Below, piece by piece: positions 28,809-36,575 of a DNA stretch of 64,000 bases. Both the position numbers and the translations under genes were made by a program. Below the pieces are notes generated by a model. It was not told the DNA's origin, searched no databases, and was given only the letters and a program-made list of their open reading frames with translations. Position 1 is the stretch's first letter. Every line of letters starts with the position of its first letter. Source of the stretch: an uncultured Nocardiaceae bacterium (GTDB lineage: Bacteria; Actinomycetota; Actinomycetes; Mycobacteriales; Mycobacteriaceae); the NCBI GenBank assembly GCA_936936565.1, contig CAKZIX010000031.1, positions 1 through 64,000 on the forward strand. The letters are read 5' to 3'.

Positions 28809-29939
28809 GTGGCTGGGCAAGCGATGGTCGGGTTGTTCGCCGGGATCGGCGGGCTCGAGCTCGGTCTTGCCGAACACGGCTGGCACAGCGAGCTGCTGTG
28901 CGAGATCGATCCAGGCGCCCGCGCCGTCCTCGCCGCTCATTTCGATGCCGCGCAGCATGCGGATGTCACCACACTGCGCGCGCTGCCCGCCGGTACCGAG
29001 CTGGTCGCCGCAGGTTTTCCGTGTCAGGACCTTTCGCAGGCAGGCCGCACCGCCGGCATCAGCGGCCAGCGTTCGGGCCTGGTCGACGAGGTGTTCCGGC
29101 TCGTGCGCCGGCGCCGCGGGCCGCGCTGGCTGCTCATCGAGAACGTGCCGTTCATGCTGCAGCTCGCGCGCGGGCAGGCCATGCGCCACATCACCGACGC
29201 GCTCGAAGAGCTCGGCTACCGCTGGGCATACCGGGTTGTCGATGCGCGCGCGTTCGGGCTCCCGCAGCGCCGGCAGCGGGTTCTCATGCTCGCCTCGCGC
29301 ACCGAGGATCCGCGTGCCGTGCTCTTCGGCGACGACGCCGGTCCGGCGCTGCCGAGCGCCGGACCATGCGGGTTCTACTGGACCGAGGGTATTCGCGGGC
29401 TGGGCTGGGCGGTCAACGCCGTCCCGACCCTGAAGGGCGGATCAACCATCGGGATCCCCAGTCCGCCGGCCGTGTGGCTGCCGTCCGGCGAGCTGCGCAC
29501 GCCCGGCATCACCGACGCCGAACGGCTGCAGGGCTTCGATCCGGAGTGGACCCGGCCCGCCAGCGAGGTCACCCGCGGCGGGCACCGCTGGAAGCTCGTC
29601 GGCAACGCGGTGAGCGTGCGGATGTCCTCCTGGGTCGGGCACCGGCTCGCACATCCGGTCCCCTACCAGCTGGCCGACGAGCCCCTGCTGCCCGGTCAGC
29701 GCTGGCCGGTGGCCGCCTGGGGCGATGCTCGCGGAGCCCACCGGGTACCGGTGAGTACCTGGCCCGTGGCCGAGCCGTACGAAGATCTGTCGGGCTTCCT
29801 CGACGAGTCGCAGCTGTTGTCGGCGCGCGCCACCGCCGGCTTCCTGAGCCGCACCCAGCGCAGTAGCCTGCGCTTCCCCGACGGATTCCTCGACGGCGTC
29901 GCGCTGCATCTGGATCGAATGCAGGGGCTGGCCGCATGA
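28809..29939 (+). CDS. DNA (cytosine-5) methyltransferase of a restriction-modification operon
   Basis: A 376-residue C5 methyltransferase. It has motif I GLFAGIGGLELGL, motif IV GFPCQDLSQAGR with catalytic Cys72, motif VI LLIENVPFML, motif VIII LPQRRQRV and motif X KLVGNAVSV. The target-recognition stretch between VIII and IX is about 70 residues. A C-terminal extension of about 100 residues after motif X has no recognised role. A GTG start follows GGAAGGG. Its stop overlaps the first leader ATG (ATGA). A putative endonuclease and Vsr follow, so it protects the host from a type II enzyme. The recognition sequence is unknown. Confidence 0.93.
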   Translation: MAGQAMVGLFAGIGGLELGLAEHGWHSELLCEIDPGARAVLAAHFDAAQHADVTTLRALPAGTELVAAGFPCQDLSQAGRTAGISGQRSGLVDEVFRLVRRRRGPRWLLIENVPFMLQLARGQAMRHITDALEELGYRWAYRVVDARAFGLPQRRQRVLMLASRTEDPRAVLFGDDAGPALPSAGPCGFYWTEGIRGLGWAVNAVPTLKGGSTIGIPSPPAVWLPSGELRTPGITDAERLQGFDPEWTRPASEVTRGGHRWKLVGNAVSVRMSSWVGHRLAHPVPYQLADEPLLPGQRWPVAAWGDARGAHRVPVSTWPVAEPYEDLSGFLDESQLLSARATAGFLSRTQRSSLRFPDGFLDGVALHLDRMQGLAA

Positions 29940-30001
29940 CGGAGGGGTTGTTTGCCGGACCGCAGGCACGCGCCGGCCGAGCCCGCGAGGCGGGCGCGTG
30001 A
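29936..30001 (+). CDS. leader mini-ORF 1 before the endonuclease
   Basis: A 21-codon frame, MTEGLFAGPQ onward to REAGA, starting with the ATG that overlaps the methyltransferase stop. Its own stop overlaps the GTG of mini-ORF 2 (GTGA). The first seven residues MTEGLFA are identical to those of the endonuclease. It could be a translational relay or a relic of a partial duplication; expression is unproven. Confidence 0.4.
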   Translation: MTEGLFAGPQARAGRAREAGA

Positions 30002-30060
30002 CGGAGGGACTGTTTGCCGGACCGCAGGCACGCGTCGGCCGAGCCCGCGAGGCGGGCGCG
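29937..30060 (+). repeat. two tandem 62-bp copies of the endonuclease start region
   Basis: Units 29937-29998 and 29999-30060 differ at only a few bases. Each begins TGACGGAGGG and ends GAGGCGGGCGCG. The true gene start at 30060 repeats the first 19 bases (TGACGGAGGGACTGTTTGC) and then diverges. Each unit boundary recreates an overlapping stop/start, giving three serial initiation sites. Confidence 0.9.
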
Positions 30061-30063
30061 TGA
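29998..30063 (+). CDS. leader mini-ORF 2 before the endonuclease
   Basis: A second 21-codon frame, almost identical to mini-ORF 1 (one Ala to Val change near the middle). It starts with GTG and stops at TGA 30061-30063, which overlaps the endonuclease GTG at 30060. Translation through both leaders would place ribosomes at the endonuclease start. Unproven. Confidence 0.4.
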   Translation: MTEGLFAGPQARVGRAREAGA

Positions 30064-30884
30064 CGGAGGGACTGTTTGCGCTGCCGGCGCCGAAGCCGCT
30101 GGCGAAGGCGTTGCGGATGGCGGGGGCGCGGCCGGGCGCGAACGCCGATCGCGCCGAGAAGAAGAACTACGCGCAACGGCTCAGCAACCACCTCGCGCAG
30201 GCGGTGGCCGACGCGCTGCGGCCGAACTATCCGGACATCACGCCGACTGCGAGCGGGGCCGGGCAGGAGGCCGCCGTGGATGTGGCCAAGGGCCGCAAGC
30301 GCTTGGATGTGAAGGCGCTCGATCCCACGCTGGGCCTGGTGCTAGCGGTGTCGATCAAGACCTACAGCTTTCAGGATTACTCGCCCACCACCGGCAAGCT
30401 GGGCCGCTGGACCAAGAACATCGTCCGCAACGATCACGAATTACGCGGCGAGGCAATGGTTTTGCATCAGCGTCAGCCATACAGCGTGCTCGTCGCGGTG
30501 CTGTTCGAGCCGTACGCCACGTGCGAGGACGGCGACCCGAACAAGACCAGCGACGTCGCGAAATCCTCCTTCGCACACCACGTTACGACGCTGTCCAAGC
30601 GGGCCGGGCGGGGCAAGCGCCCGGTGCACGGCGGCAACGAACGCCTGTGGGTCGATCTCGGCGCCGAAGACACCCGCTACGACCTGTTCGAGAAGGTGTA
30701 CATCGGACTGTATGAATCCGACGGCGCCGTAAGGTTTTTCGATGTCGAGGAGGCGCCGCCGCGGAACGGGCGCCCGCCCGAATCGGCGACGCTCTCGTTC
30801 GACGAGTTCGTCGCGGCGGTGCACGCCGAGGTCGAGCGGCGCAATCGTTTCGCTCCGGCCTGGAGTGAGCCCGAGGACGAGTAG
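30060..30884 (+). CDS. putative type II restriction endonuclease
   Basis: A 274-residue protein starting MTEGLFALPAPKPLAKALRM. Its position between a C5 methyltransferase and Vsr makes a restriction enzyme the natural reading. A PD-(D/E)XK-like core is suggested by TASGAGQEAAVDVAKG, RLDVKALD and LAVSIKTYSF (an acidic residue followed by D-x-K and a second strand with K). I cannot name the family. GTG at 30060 is chosen by the overlap with mini-ORF 2 and the shared MTEGLFA start; the longer upstream frame runs through the repeats. A nonspecific nuclease of another class is possible. Confidence 0.75.
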   Translation: MTEGLFALPAPKPLAKALRMAGARPGANADRAEKKNYAQRLSNHLAQAVADALRPNYPDITPTASGAGQEAAVDVAKGRKRLDVKALDPTLGLVLAVSIKTYSFQDYSPTTGKLGRWTKNIVRNDHELRGEAMVLHQRQPYSVLVAVLFEPYATCEDGDPNKTSDVAKSSFAHHVTTLSKRAGRGKRPVHGGNERLWVDLGAEDTRYDLFEKVYIGLYESDGAVRFFDVEEAPPRNGRPPESATLSFDEFVAAVHAEVERRNRFAPAWSEPEDE

Positions 30885-30906
30885 GCGCAACCGCCACGGC
30901 GACCTC

Positions 30907-31023
30907 GGACACTCATCGAACCGGGGACTTGGACTCGGGTTGCGCGGGACTGAGTGTCCACTTTCGTCGATTGCGTGGCTGCTTCTGCCATGAATCCGCC
31001 GAAAGTGGGCGCTGAGTCCCGCG
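30907..31023 (+). promoter_or_regulatory. competing hairpins between endonuclease and vsr
   Basis: The segment 30943-30966, CGCGGGACTGAGTGTCC then ACTTTCG, faces 31000-31023, CGAAAGTGGGCGCTGAGTCC then CGCG, matching at 21 of 24 positions. Its inner part TGAGTGTCC (30951-30959) can instead pair with GGACACTCA at 30907-30915. The two structures exclude each other. A terminator/antiterminator or an RNA-stability element before vsr is possible. Confidence 0.5.
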
Positions 31024-31061
31024 CCTACCTCACCGGCCCCAGGTACGCGTAGGTTCGAGCC

Positions 31062-31472
31062 GTGCCCGCGACCGACCCGATCACCAGCGCACGCCTGTCC
31101 CGGCAGCGGCGGCGCGACACCGCGCCCGAACTCGCGCTGCGGCGGGAGTTGCATCGGCGCGGGCTGCGATTCTTCGTCGATCGCGCGCCGCTGCGCGGGG
31201 TGCGCCGCAAGGCCGACATCGTGTTTCCGCGTCGGCGAGTGGCCGTTTACGTCGACGGATGCTTTTGGCATCGCTGCCCGGAGCACGCGACCGACCCGAA
31301 GAACAACGCGCAGTGGTGGGCCGACAAGCTCACCGGCAACGTCGCCCGGGACCGTCAGACGGACGCCGCGATGGCCGCGCAGGGTTGGGTGGTGGTCCGG
31401 GTATGGGAGCACGAGGTCCCGGCGGCGGCCGCCGACCGGGTCCAGCAAGCGTTGGCCGCAGCGCAGCCGTAG
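31062..31472 (+). CDS. vsr: very short patch repair endonuclease
   Basis: A 136-residue Vsr-type nuclease that nicks next to T:G mismatches formed when 5-methylcytosine deaminates. Key segments are RRDTAPELALRRELHRRGLR, KADIVFPRRRVAVYVDGCFW and HRCPEHATDPKNN, then WADKL, with Asp in KADIV and VDGCFWH as catalytic/zinc residues. The Vsr family accompanies C5 methyltransferases, as here. A GTG start is used, 177 bp after the endonuclease. Confidence 0.93.
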   Translation: MPATDPITSARLSRQRRRDTAPELALRRELHRRGLRFFVDRAPLRGVRRKADIVFPRRRVAVYVDGCFWHRCPEHATDPKNNAQWWADKLTGNVARDRQTDAAMAAQGWVVVRVWEHEVPAAAADRVQQALAAAQP

Positions 31473-31516
31473 CCAATTCGCTTGCCGACTCGTCGCGGGC
31501 TCACGATGTCGCTGTC

Positions 31517-31900
31517 ATGAGACTGAACGTCGGCTCCGGCGGGGAATGGGAAGGCCCCGTTGGGTATTCGCGCGCGGTTCGGGTAGGGAACCAGGTGTAC
31601 GTCGCGGGCACCACCGCGGCCGCCCCCGGCGGCGCCATCGGCGGGGACGACATCGCGGCGCAGACGCGAGAAGCCCTGCGCCGCATCGAAATCGCGCTCG
31701 AGCAGGCGGGTGCCACGCTGCGCGACGTGGTGCGTACCCGCATGTTCGTCACCGACATCGGCCGCTGGGCGCAGGCGGGCGCGGCGCACGGCGAAGTATT
31801 CGGCGACATCCGTCCCGCCGCCACGATGGTCGAGGTGTCGGCACTGATCAGCCCGGATCTGCTGATCGAGATCGAAGCGGACGCAGTACTCGGCGCATAG
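31517..31900 (+). CDS. RidA/YjgF/YER057c family protein
   Basis: A 127-residue protein of the reactive-intermediate deaminase family, whose members hydrolyse enamine/imine products of PLP enzymes. Motifs are YSRAVRVGNQVYVAGTT, ALRRIEIALEQAGATLRDVV and RPAATMVEVSALI; the Arg of IRPAAT is the usual substrate contact. ATG at 31517 is used. It is not obviously part of the preceding restriction operon. Its 3' end resembles the unit of the downstream 50-bp repeat array. Confidence 0.9.
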   Translation: MRLNVGSGGEWEGPVGYSRAVRVGNQVYVAGTTAAAPGGAIGGDDIAAQTREALRRIEIALEQAGATLRDVVRTRMFVTDIGRWAQAGAAHGEVFGDIRPAATMVEVSALISPDLLIEIEADAVLGA

Positions 31901-31909
31901 CGCGTCTCG

Positions 31910-32109
31910 CATCGAAGCCGGAGCGGTGCTCGACGGGCGCTGCGATCAACTCCGGCCAACGATCGACGCCGGCGCGGTACTTGACGACGCTGCCATCAAC
32001 TCCGGCTGACGATCGAAGCCGGCGCGGTACTCGACGACGCTGCGGTCAACTCCGGCCGACGATCGAAGCCGGCGCGGTGCTTGACGGGGGTGCGGTCAAC
32101 TCACCGCCG
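31910..32109. repeat. four tandem 50-bp repeats after ridA
   Basis: Units begin near 31910, 31961, 32011 and 32061 and read GATCGAAGCCGGCGCGGTAC, then TCGACGACG and CTGCGGTCAACTCCGGCCGAC. The start of the unit resembles the last codons of ridA (ATCGAAGCGGACGCAGTACT at 31871-31890). The fourth unit runs into the stop of the converging peptidase gene. There is no spacer, so it is not a CRISPR. Confidence 0.85.
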
Positions 32110-33340
32110 ACGCGGGCGCCGTCCACGTATTGCATTGTGCCGTAAGGTTTTTCTCGTAACCCACCTCGAACCAGGTGCCGCTGTTGCGGGTGGAGCCGTG
32201 GTCGCGCGTGTCGCCGGGCTGATCGCCGCGGCGAAACTCCACCTGCACCGCCTGCTGCTCGTCGCGCGCGGGGACGGTCGTCGACGCGTTGAGGTGCATT
32301 CCCGAGAAGCACTGCGCCTCGAGTTCGAAGCGACGGGAAAGTTCTAGTCCGGCAGCGGAATTCGCGCCGCCGCTGGCGCGCACCTTCGCGATGCGGGCCT
32401 GGCTGAGCCCGGACAGCGCCTGCACGTGGTGGCCGTACTCGTGAGCCAGCGTGTTCAAGGTGACCACGGGGCTGGCGCCGAAACGGTCGAGTTGCAGATT
32501 GTCCAGCGGCATGTAGATCGTCTTGTTCACCGAGCAGTAGAAGGCCGCGAAGCTGCCGGTGGTTCCGGTGCACGGCGTCGACGGCGTGTCGCCCCGATCG
32601 ATCACCTGCAGCGCGGGCGGGGAGAAGGTGAGATTCGCCTTTCGCAGCACCGGCTGCCACATCCGGTCCAGGCAGGCGACCGCCGCCTCCAGGTACGGCT
32701 TGACCTGCGCGTAGTCGGCGCTCCACTGTGGATACGTGCAGGCGACCTCGGTCAGCCCGATGTTTTGATCGGCGAACAGCACGTTGTTTTCGAGGCCGCT
32801 GTCCTTGTTGCCGCCGTCCTCGGGTTCGTAGGCGAAGCCCGGGTCGTCGTCGCCACCGGCATCGGGGCCGCGCCCGAGCAGGCCGACCAACCCGACCAGG
32901 ACGAGCGCCGCGACGAGTCCCAGCGCGAGCCATACGCCCCCGCCGCCGGACCGGGGCGGCGGTCGATAGCCGGGCGGCGGCGCGAAGTAGGCGGGCGGCG
33001 GTAGCGGCGCGCCGGCCACGCGCGGGAACGAGTTGGGCGGGTACGGCTGCGCGGGAGAGCCGGGCGGGCGGGCTCCGTACCCCGGCGCCGGGTACCCGGA
33101 CGGCGGAGGCCCCGGCTGCGGGTAACCAGTCGGCGCCGGCCCCGGCTGCGGGTAACCAGTCGGCACCGGCCCCCGCTGCGGATAACCAGACGGCGAAGAC
33201 CCCGGCTGCGGATAACCAGACGGCGACGGCCCCCGCTGCGGGTAACCAGATGGCGGACGACCTGGCTGCGGATGATCGGGCGGCGGACCGGGACGATGTG
33301 GATCGGGCGGGCCGTAGCCGGGCGGCGGCGGGTACGTCAC
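32096..33340 (-). CDS. membrane-anchored neutral zinc metallopeptidase
   Basis: A 414-residue protein. About 140 residues of proline-rich sequence contain a 10-residue repeat of the form GYPQPGPAPT (30 bp in DNA). Then follow one membrane helix (VWLALGLVAALVLVGLVGLL) and an extracytoplasmic domain of the putative neutral zinc metallopeptidase family. HEYGHH at about 300-305 supplies two His ligands and the catalytic Glu; ELEAQCFSG supplies a third ligand. A GTG start follows GAGGGGA. A paralogue lies directly upstream. Substrates are unknown. Confidence 0.88.
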   Translation of the reverse strand: MTYPPPPGYGPPDPHRPGPPPDHPQPGRPPSGYPQRGPSPSGYPQPGSSPSGYPQRGPVPTGYPQPGPAPTGYPQPGPPPSGYPAPGYGARPPGSPAQPYPPNSFPRVAGAPLPPPAYFAPPPGYRPPPRSGGGGVWLALGLVAALVLVGLVGLLGRGPDAGGDDDPGFAYEPEDGGNKDSGLENNVLFADQNIGLTEVACTYPQWSADYAQVKPYLEAAVACLDRMWQPVLRKANLTFSPPALQVIDRGDTPSTPCTGTTGSFAAFYCSVNKTIYMPLDNLQLDRFGASPVVTLNTLAHEYGHHVQALSGLSQARIAKVRASGGANSAAGLELSRRFELEAQCFSGMHLNASTTVPARDEQQAVQVEFRRGDQPGDTRDHGSTRNSGTWFEVGYEKNLTAQCNTWTAPASAVS

Positions 33341-33428
33341 TGCGGTCCCCTCGTCTGCGCCAACACTTTTCGCAGCGTACTATGCGCCGCGCGGTGCGCG
33401 GTGCCATGCCGAGGGCACAGTTCGGATT

Positions 33429-34649
33429 TCAGGAGACCTGGTTCGCCGGCGCCTTCCAAGTGTTGCACTGGAAATTCCGGTTGAATTTGTAGCCTTGGTT
33501 GTACCACGCGTAGTTGTTGTCGTGGGAGCCGTGGTCCGGGTCCTCGCCCGGGTCGTCACCGCGTCCGCGCTCGTTGTTGACCGTCGCGACAGCGATATTC
33601 GCCGGAAACGCACCCGCCGCGGTGGACGATCCGAGCCACATGCCCGAGAAGCACTGGGCTTGCAGTTCAGTGCGCCGCGAGATTTCCAATCCCTGCACGG
33701 TGTTCCATCCGCCGGCGGCTCGGGTGGCCCGATGGTCGGCCTCCGAAATGCCGGACAGCGCCTGGACGTGGTGCCCATATTCGTGCGCGAGCACGACCAG
33801 AATGTCGATCGCGACGTTCGATTTGTCCAGCTGCAGGTTGTCGAACGGCATGTACATCGCCTCGTTGACCGAGCAGTAGAAGGCGACGTAATTGTTCGAG
33901 CTGCCGCCACTGCACGGGGAATTCTGGCTACCGCCGTGCGGGATGACGTTGAGCGTCGGCGCCCGCGACGGCAGGTTCCGCGACGCCAAGTTCGGCAGCC
34001 ACATCTTGTTCAGGCATTCGTTCCATGCCTCCAGATACGCTTTGACCGCCGGGTACGAGCGCCCCCACTGCGGGGCAGCGCAGCGGAGGTTGTTCAGCCC
34101 GGTGTTCACGTCGCCGAACAACGGATTGTCACCGAGTGCGACAACTGGCTGCGGCCCAGCTGGTTTCGTTGTGGTCGCAGCTGACCGAGTGGGCGGGGCG
34201 GCCGATCGGGTCGGCGGCGGTGCCACCGCCGATCGGGTAGCCGACGGGGCAGTTGGCCGGGTTGTGGACGACGGTTCGGAGGTGGTGGTTTCGGCCGACG
34301 ACTCCGGCGTCGGCGTATACGTGTAGCGCGGCGTGTCGTAGGCGTAGGAGTCGCTGTCTTCGAGGTCGGACACCGCAGCGGCGGCCAGCGCGCCGACCAC
34401 GATGATCACGCCCAGGCACGCCAGCGCGATCCAGATCCCACCGCCACCTCCGGACGGCCGCGGCGGCGGGTACGGATACCCGGGTCCGTACTGCGGTTGG
34501 AATACCACCGGCGGCGGCAGCGGCGCGACCCGCGGCGGACCGTAGCCCGGATGCGGGTAGCCCGGCGGCGGGTACGGCGGAGGCGGCTGGAATCCGGGAG
34601 GCGGCGGATAGCCGGGCGGCGGCCCGTAACCGGGCGGCGGATACGTCAC
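33429..34649 (-). CDS. membrane-anchored neutral zinc metallopeptidase (paralogue)
   Basis: A 406-residue paralogue of the 32096-33340 product: the same proline/tyrosine-rich N-terminus, one membrane helix (GIWIALACLGVIIVVGALAAA), a Ser/Thr/Ala-rich linker, and a domain with LAHEYGHHVQALSGIS and ELQAQCFSGMW. It ends in CNTWKAPANQVS, matching CNTWTAPASAVS. GTG at 34649 gives MTYPPPGYGPP, the same start as the paralogue, with GAGGGGGAG upstream; ATG at 34673 is less likely. Cysteines in the outer domain probably form disulphides. Confidence 0.87.
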   Translation of the reverse strand: MTYPPPGYGPPPGYPPPPGFQPPPPYPPPGYPHPGYGPPRVAPLPPPVVFQPQYGPGYPYPPPRPSGGGGGIWIALACLGVIIVVGALAAAAVSDLEDSDSYAYDTPRYTYTPTPESSAETTTSEPSSTTRPTAPSATRSAVAPPPTRSAAPPTRSAATTTKPAGPQPVVALGDNPLFGDVNTGLNNLRCAAPQWGRSYPAVKAYLEAWNECLNKMWLPNLASRNLPSRAPTLNVIPHGGSQNSPCSGGSSNNYVAFYCSVNEAMYMPFDNLQLDKSNVAIDILVVLAHEYGHHVQALSGISEADHRATRAAGGWNTVQGLEISRRTELQAQCFSGMWLGSSTAAGAFPANIAVATVNNERGRGDDPGEDPDHGSHDNNYAWYNQGYKFNRNFQCNTWKAPANQVS

Positions 34650-34824
34650 GACTGTCTGCTCCCCCTCTGACATGACTGGCGAAGCGCACACTATCAACGT
34701 GCGCCGGGCCCGGCGACGAGTCTCATCCGCGGTCGCAGCCCGGTATGGCAGCGACGGTGCGCGCTGCGACCCGTCTCAAATGTGCCGAAGCGACGTTGCG
34801 CGGCGGCACTTAGAGTGTGCAGTC

Positions 34825-36378
34825 ATGCTGAGGAAACGGGTGGGCATCGCCGTGGCGATGGTCCTCGCACTCTGGGTCGTCGCGGCGCCGCAGGCAGGCG
34901 CGCAGGAACAGCCTGGTGTCGGGATGGAGGTGTACGCGTCGCTGAGCGACGACGGAATTCTCGCGGTCACACAGGATCTCGACGTACCGCAGGGCGGCAA
35001 CTTTCAGACGGCGGTGCCGCTGAAGGTGAAGGCCGGCAAGGACCGCGAGCGGATCTTCCGGGTCACCGATGTGCAGACCACGGGCGAGGTGAAGGCCGAG
35101 GTGGTCGACGATCAGTTCCGCATCGACGCCAAGCCGGGCAAGTCGCAGGTGAAGTTCAAGGTCAGCGGCACGGTCTCGGAAACCACTGGGGCGCAACTGT
35201 TCCGGTACGTCGGCGTAGTCACCACACCGGTCGCGCGGTTCCAGGCGTACGTGGACAGTCCGTCGTATCGCATGGGCATCTCGAACTGCCTGGCCGGTGC
35301 GTTCGGCACCGACACCGCGTGCGACGAAGCGCGCGTCTTGCCGAACGGCATTCTGCGGGTGGCGATTTCGAACCTGAACCCCGGCGAGCGGGTCGAGGCG
35401 ACGATGACCCTGCCGCCGGGCACGATCCCGGCACCGAACGCGGAGTTCGTCCAGATCGAGCGGTCGGCGTTCGCGCTGACGCCGCCGGTGTGGGCGGCCT
35501 TCGGCGTGCTGGCGGTCGGACTGCTGGCCGCGGCGGGTTATCTGCGCGCCGCGCGCCGACGCGACACCGCAGCCCAGGCGGTTACCGGCACGGCCGAGGT
35601 GCTGGTGCGCGACGGCAATCGGGTGTCGTTTGCCTCGCCGGCCGGGCTGCTGCCGGGACAGGCCGGTGTGGTCGTCGACGAGAGCGGTGACGCGCACGAC
35701 GTCACGGCGACAGTGATCGATCTGGCGGTCCGAAAATACTTGTGGTTCACCACGATCGCGGACGGCTGGGAGATCCGCCGGCTGAACCCCGCCGACGACC
35801 AGCTCAGCCCCTACGAACGCACGGTATACGAAGCGGTGGCGCCCGCCGACGCGGTGCGGCTGGCCGACCTGCAGATCTCACCGAAGTCGCTGCGCCGGGC
35901 GCTGGTGGCCGACGCGGAGGCGAAGGGCTGGTTGGGCAAGCGTCGCGGTCTGGCGTTCTGGCTGGGCGTGACGCTCGTCGTCGCCGGACTCGTCGCGATC
36001 CCGTTGCTGGCGCTGACGATCGGGCATGCCCTCGTCGGAGTCGCGCTGCTGTTCGGCGGAATTGCGCTGCTGCTGGCGCCGCGCTGGCTGCCGTTGCGTA
36101 CGGAAAAGGGCCGCGAGCTGGTCGGACAAATACGCGGGCTGCTCAACTACCTGCAGACGGCCACCGCCGAGCAGGTGCCGCCGCCGGACCGGTTGCTGGT
36201 GTTCTCGCGGTCGTTGCCGTTTGCGGTTGCGCTGGGCACCAGCGACTACTGGCTGTCGGCGTTCGCGAACACGCAGGGCCGGATCGATTGGTTCGGCGGC
36301 TACGAACGCGATCGTGACCTGCGACGATTCACACAGCAGCTACCCCAGTTCATTGCCGCACTCAACGCTAAACTGTAG
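34825..36378 (+). CDS. DUF2207 domain membrane protein
   Basis: A 517-residue protein with a signal peptide (MLRKRVGIAVAMVLALWVVA, cleaved near AGAQEQ), an extracytoplasmic beta domain (about 30-210), a membrane helix near 220, and a cytoplasmic part with a winged-helix-like segment, two more helices (LAFWLGVTLVVAGLVAIPLL, HALVGVALLFGGIALLLAP) and a tail ending DLRRFTQQLPQFI. The order is that of DUF2207 proteins, of unknown function. ATG at 34825 fits the signal peptide. It is divergent from the peptidase pair. Confidence 0.85.
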   Translation: MLRKRVGIAVAMVLALWVVAAPQAGAQEQPGVGMEVYASLSDDGILAVTQDLDVPQGGNFQTAVPLKVKAGKDRERIFRVTDVQTTGEVKAEVVDDQFRIDAKPGKSQVKFKVSGTVSETTGAQLFRYVGVVTTPVARFQAYVDSPSYRMGISNCLAGAFGTDTACDEARVLPNGILRVAISNLNPGERVEATMTLPPGTIPAPNAEFVQIERSAFALTPPVWAAFGVLAVGLLAAAGYLRAARRRDTAAQAVTGTAEVLVRDGNRVSFASPAGLLPGQAGVVVDESGDAHDVTATVIDLAVRKYLWFTTIADGWEIRRLNPADDQLSPYERTVYEAVAPADAVRLADLQISPKSLRRALVADAEAKGWLGKRRGLAFWLGVTLVVAGLVAIPLLALTIGHALVGVALLFGGIALLLAPRWLPLRTEKGRELVGQIRGLLNYLQTATAEQVPPPDRLLVFSRSLPFAVALGTSDYWLSAFANTQGRIDWFGGYERDRDLRRFTQQLPQFIAALNAKL

Positions 36379-36396
36379 ATTGCAACAGTAATCATC

Positions 36397-36412
36397 TGTG
36401 ACCGGTGTCACA
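36397..36412. promoter_or_regulatory. CRP/GlxR-type site TGTGACCGGTGTCACA
   Basis: A perfect match to TGTGA-N6-TCACA, extended to a 22-bp palindrome ATCTGTGAC..GTCACAGAT at 36394-36415. It lies between the DUF2207 stop and the leader/PAS genes. Actinobacterial cAMP receptor proteins bind this consensus, so cAMP control of the downstream genes is likely. Confidence 0.8.
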
Positions 36413-36506
36413 GATTGCGGCGGGGCGACGGTCACGACATGCTCTATACAAACGACGCTATCTCCTTGTCACAACACATTTGGGTCGGGCCGACGGAGGA
36501 ATTCGC

Positions 36507-36575
36507 ATGAGCGAGCGCAGCGAGCGACCATTCGACACGTCATGCGGACCCCGAGCCTGCGAGGGGCGCGCATGA
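36507..36575 (+). CDS. 22-residue upstream ORF coupled to the PAS gene
   Basis: ATG with GGAGGA seven bases upstream opens MSERSERPFDTSCGPRACEG and two more codons, then a TGA overlapping the PAS ATG (ATGA). The ribosome site here is much better than that of the PAS gene, so initiation may happen on this frame with reinitiation at the next. The 5' end (AGCGAGCGCAGCGAGCG) is a common filler sequence in this group, so the peptide itself may not matter. Confidence 0.45.
   Translation: MSERSERPFDTSCGPRACEGRA

Noticed and set aside
28733..29866. 377-codon plus-strand frame overlapping the methyltransferase
   Set aside because: Arg-rich shadow; the overlapping frame contains every C5 methyltransferase motif.
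31910..32109. Possible CRISPR array
   Set aside because: 50-bp units are contiguous without spacers; no cas genes.
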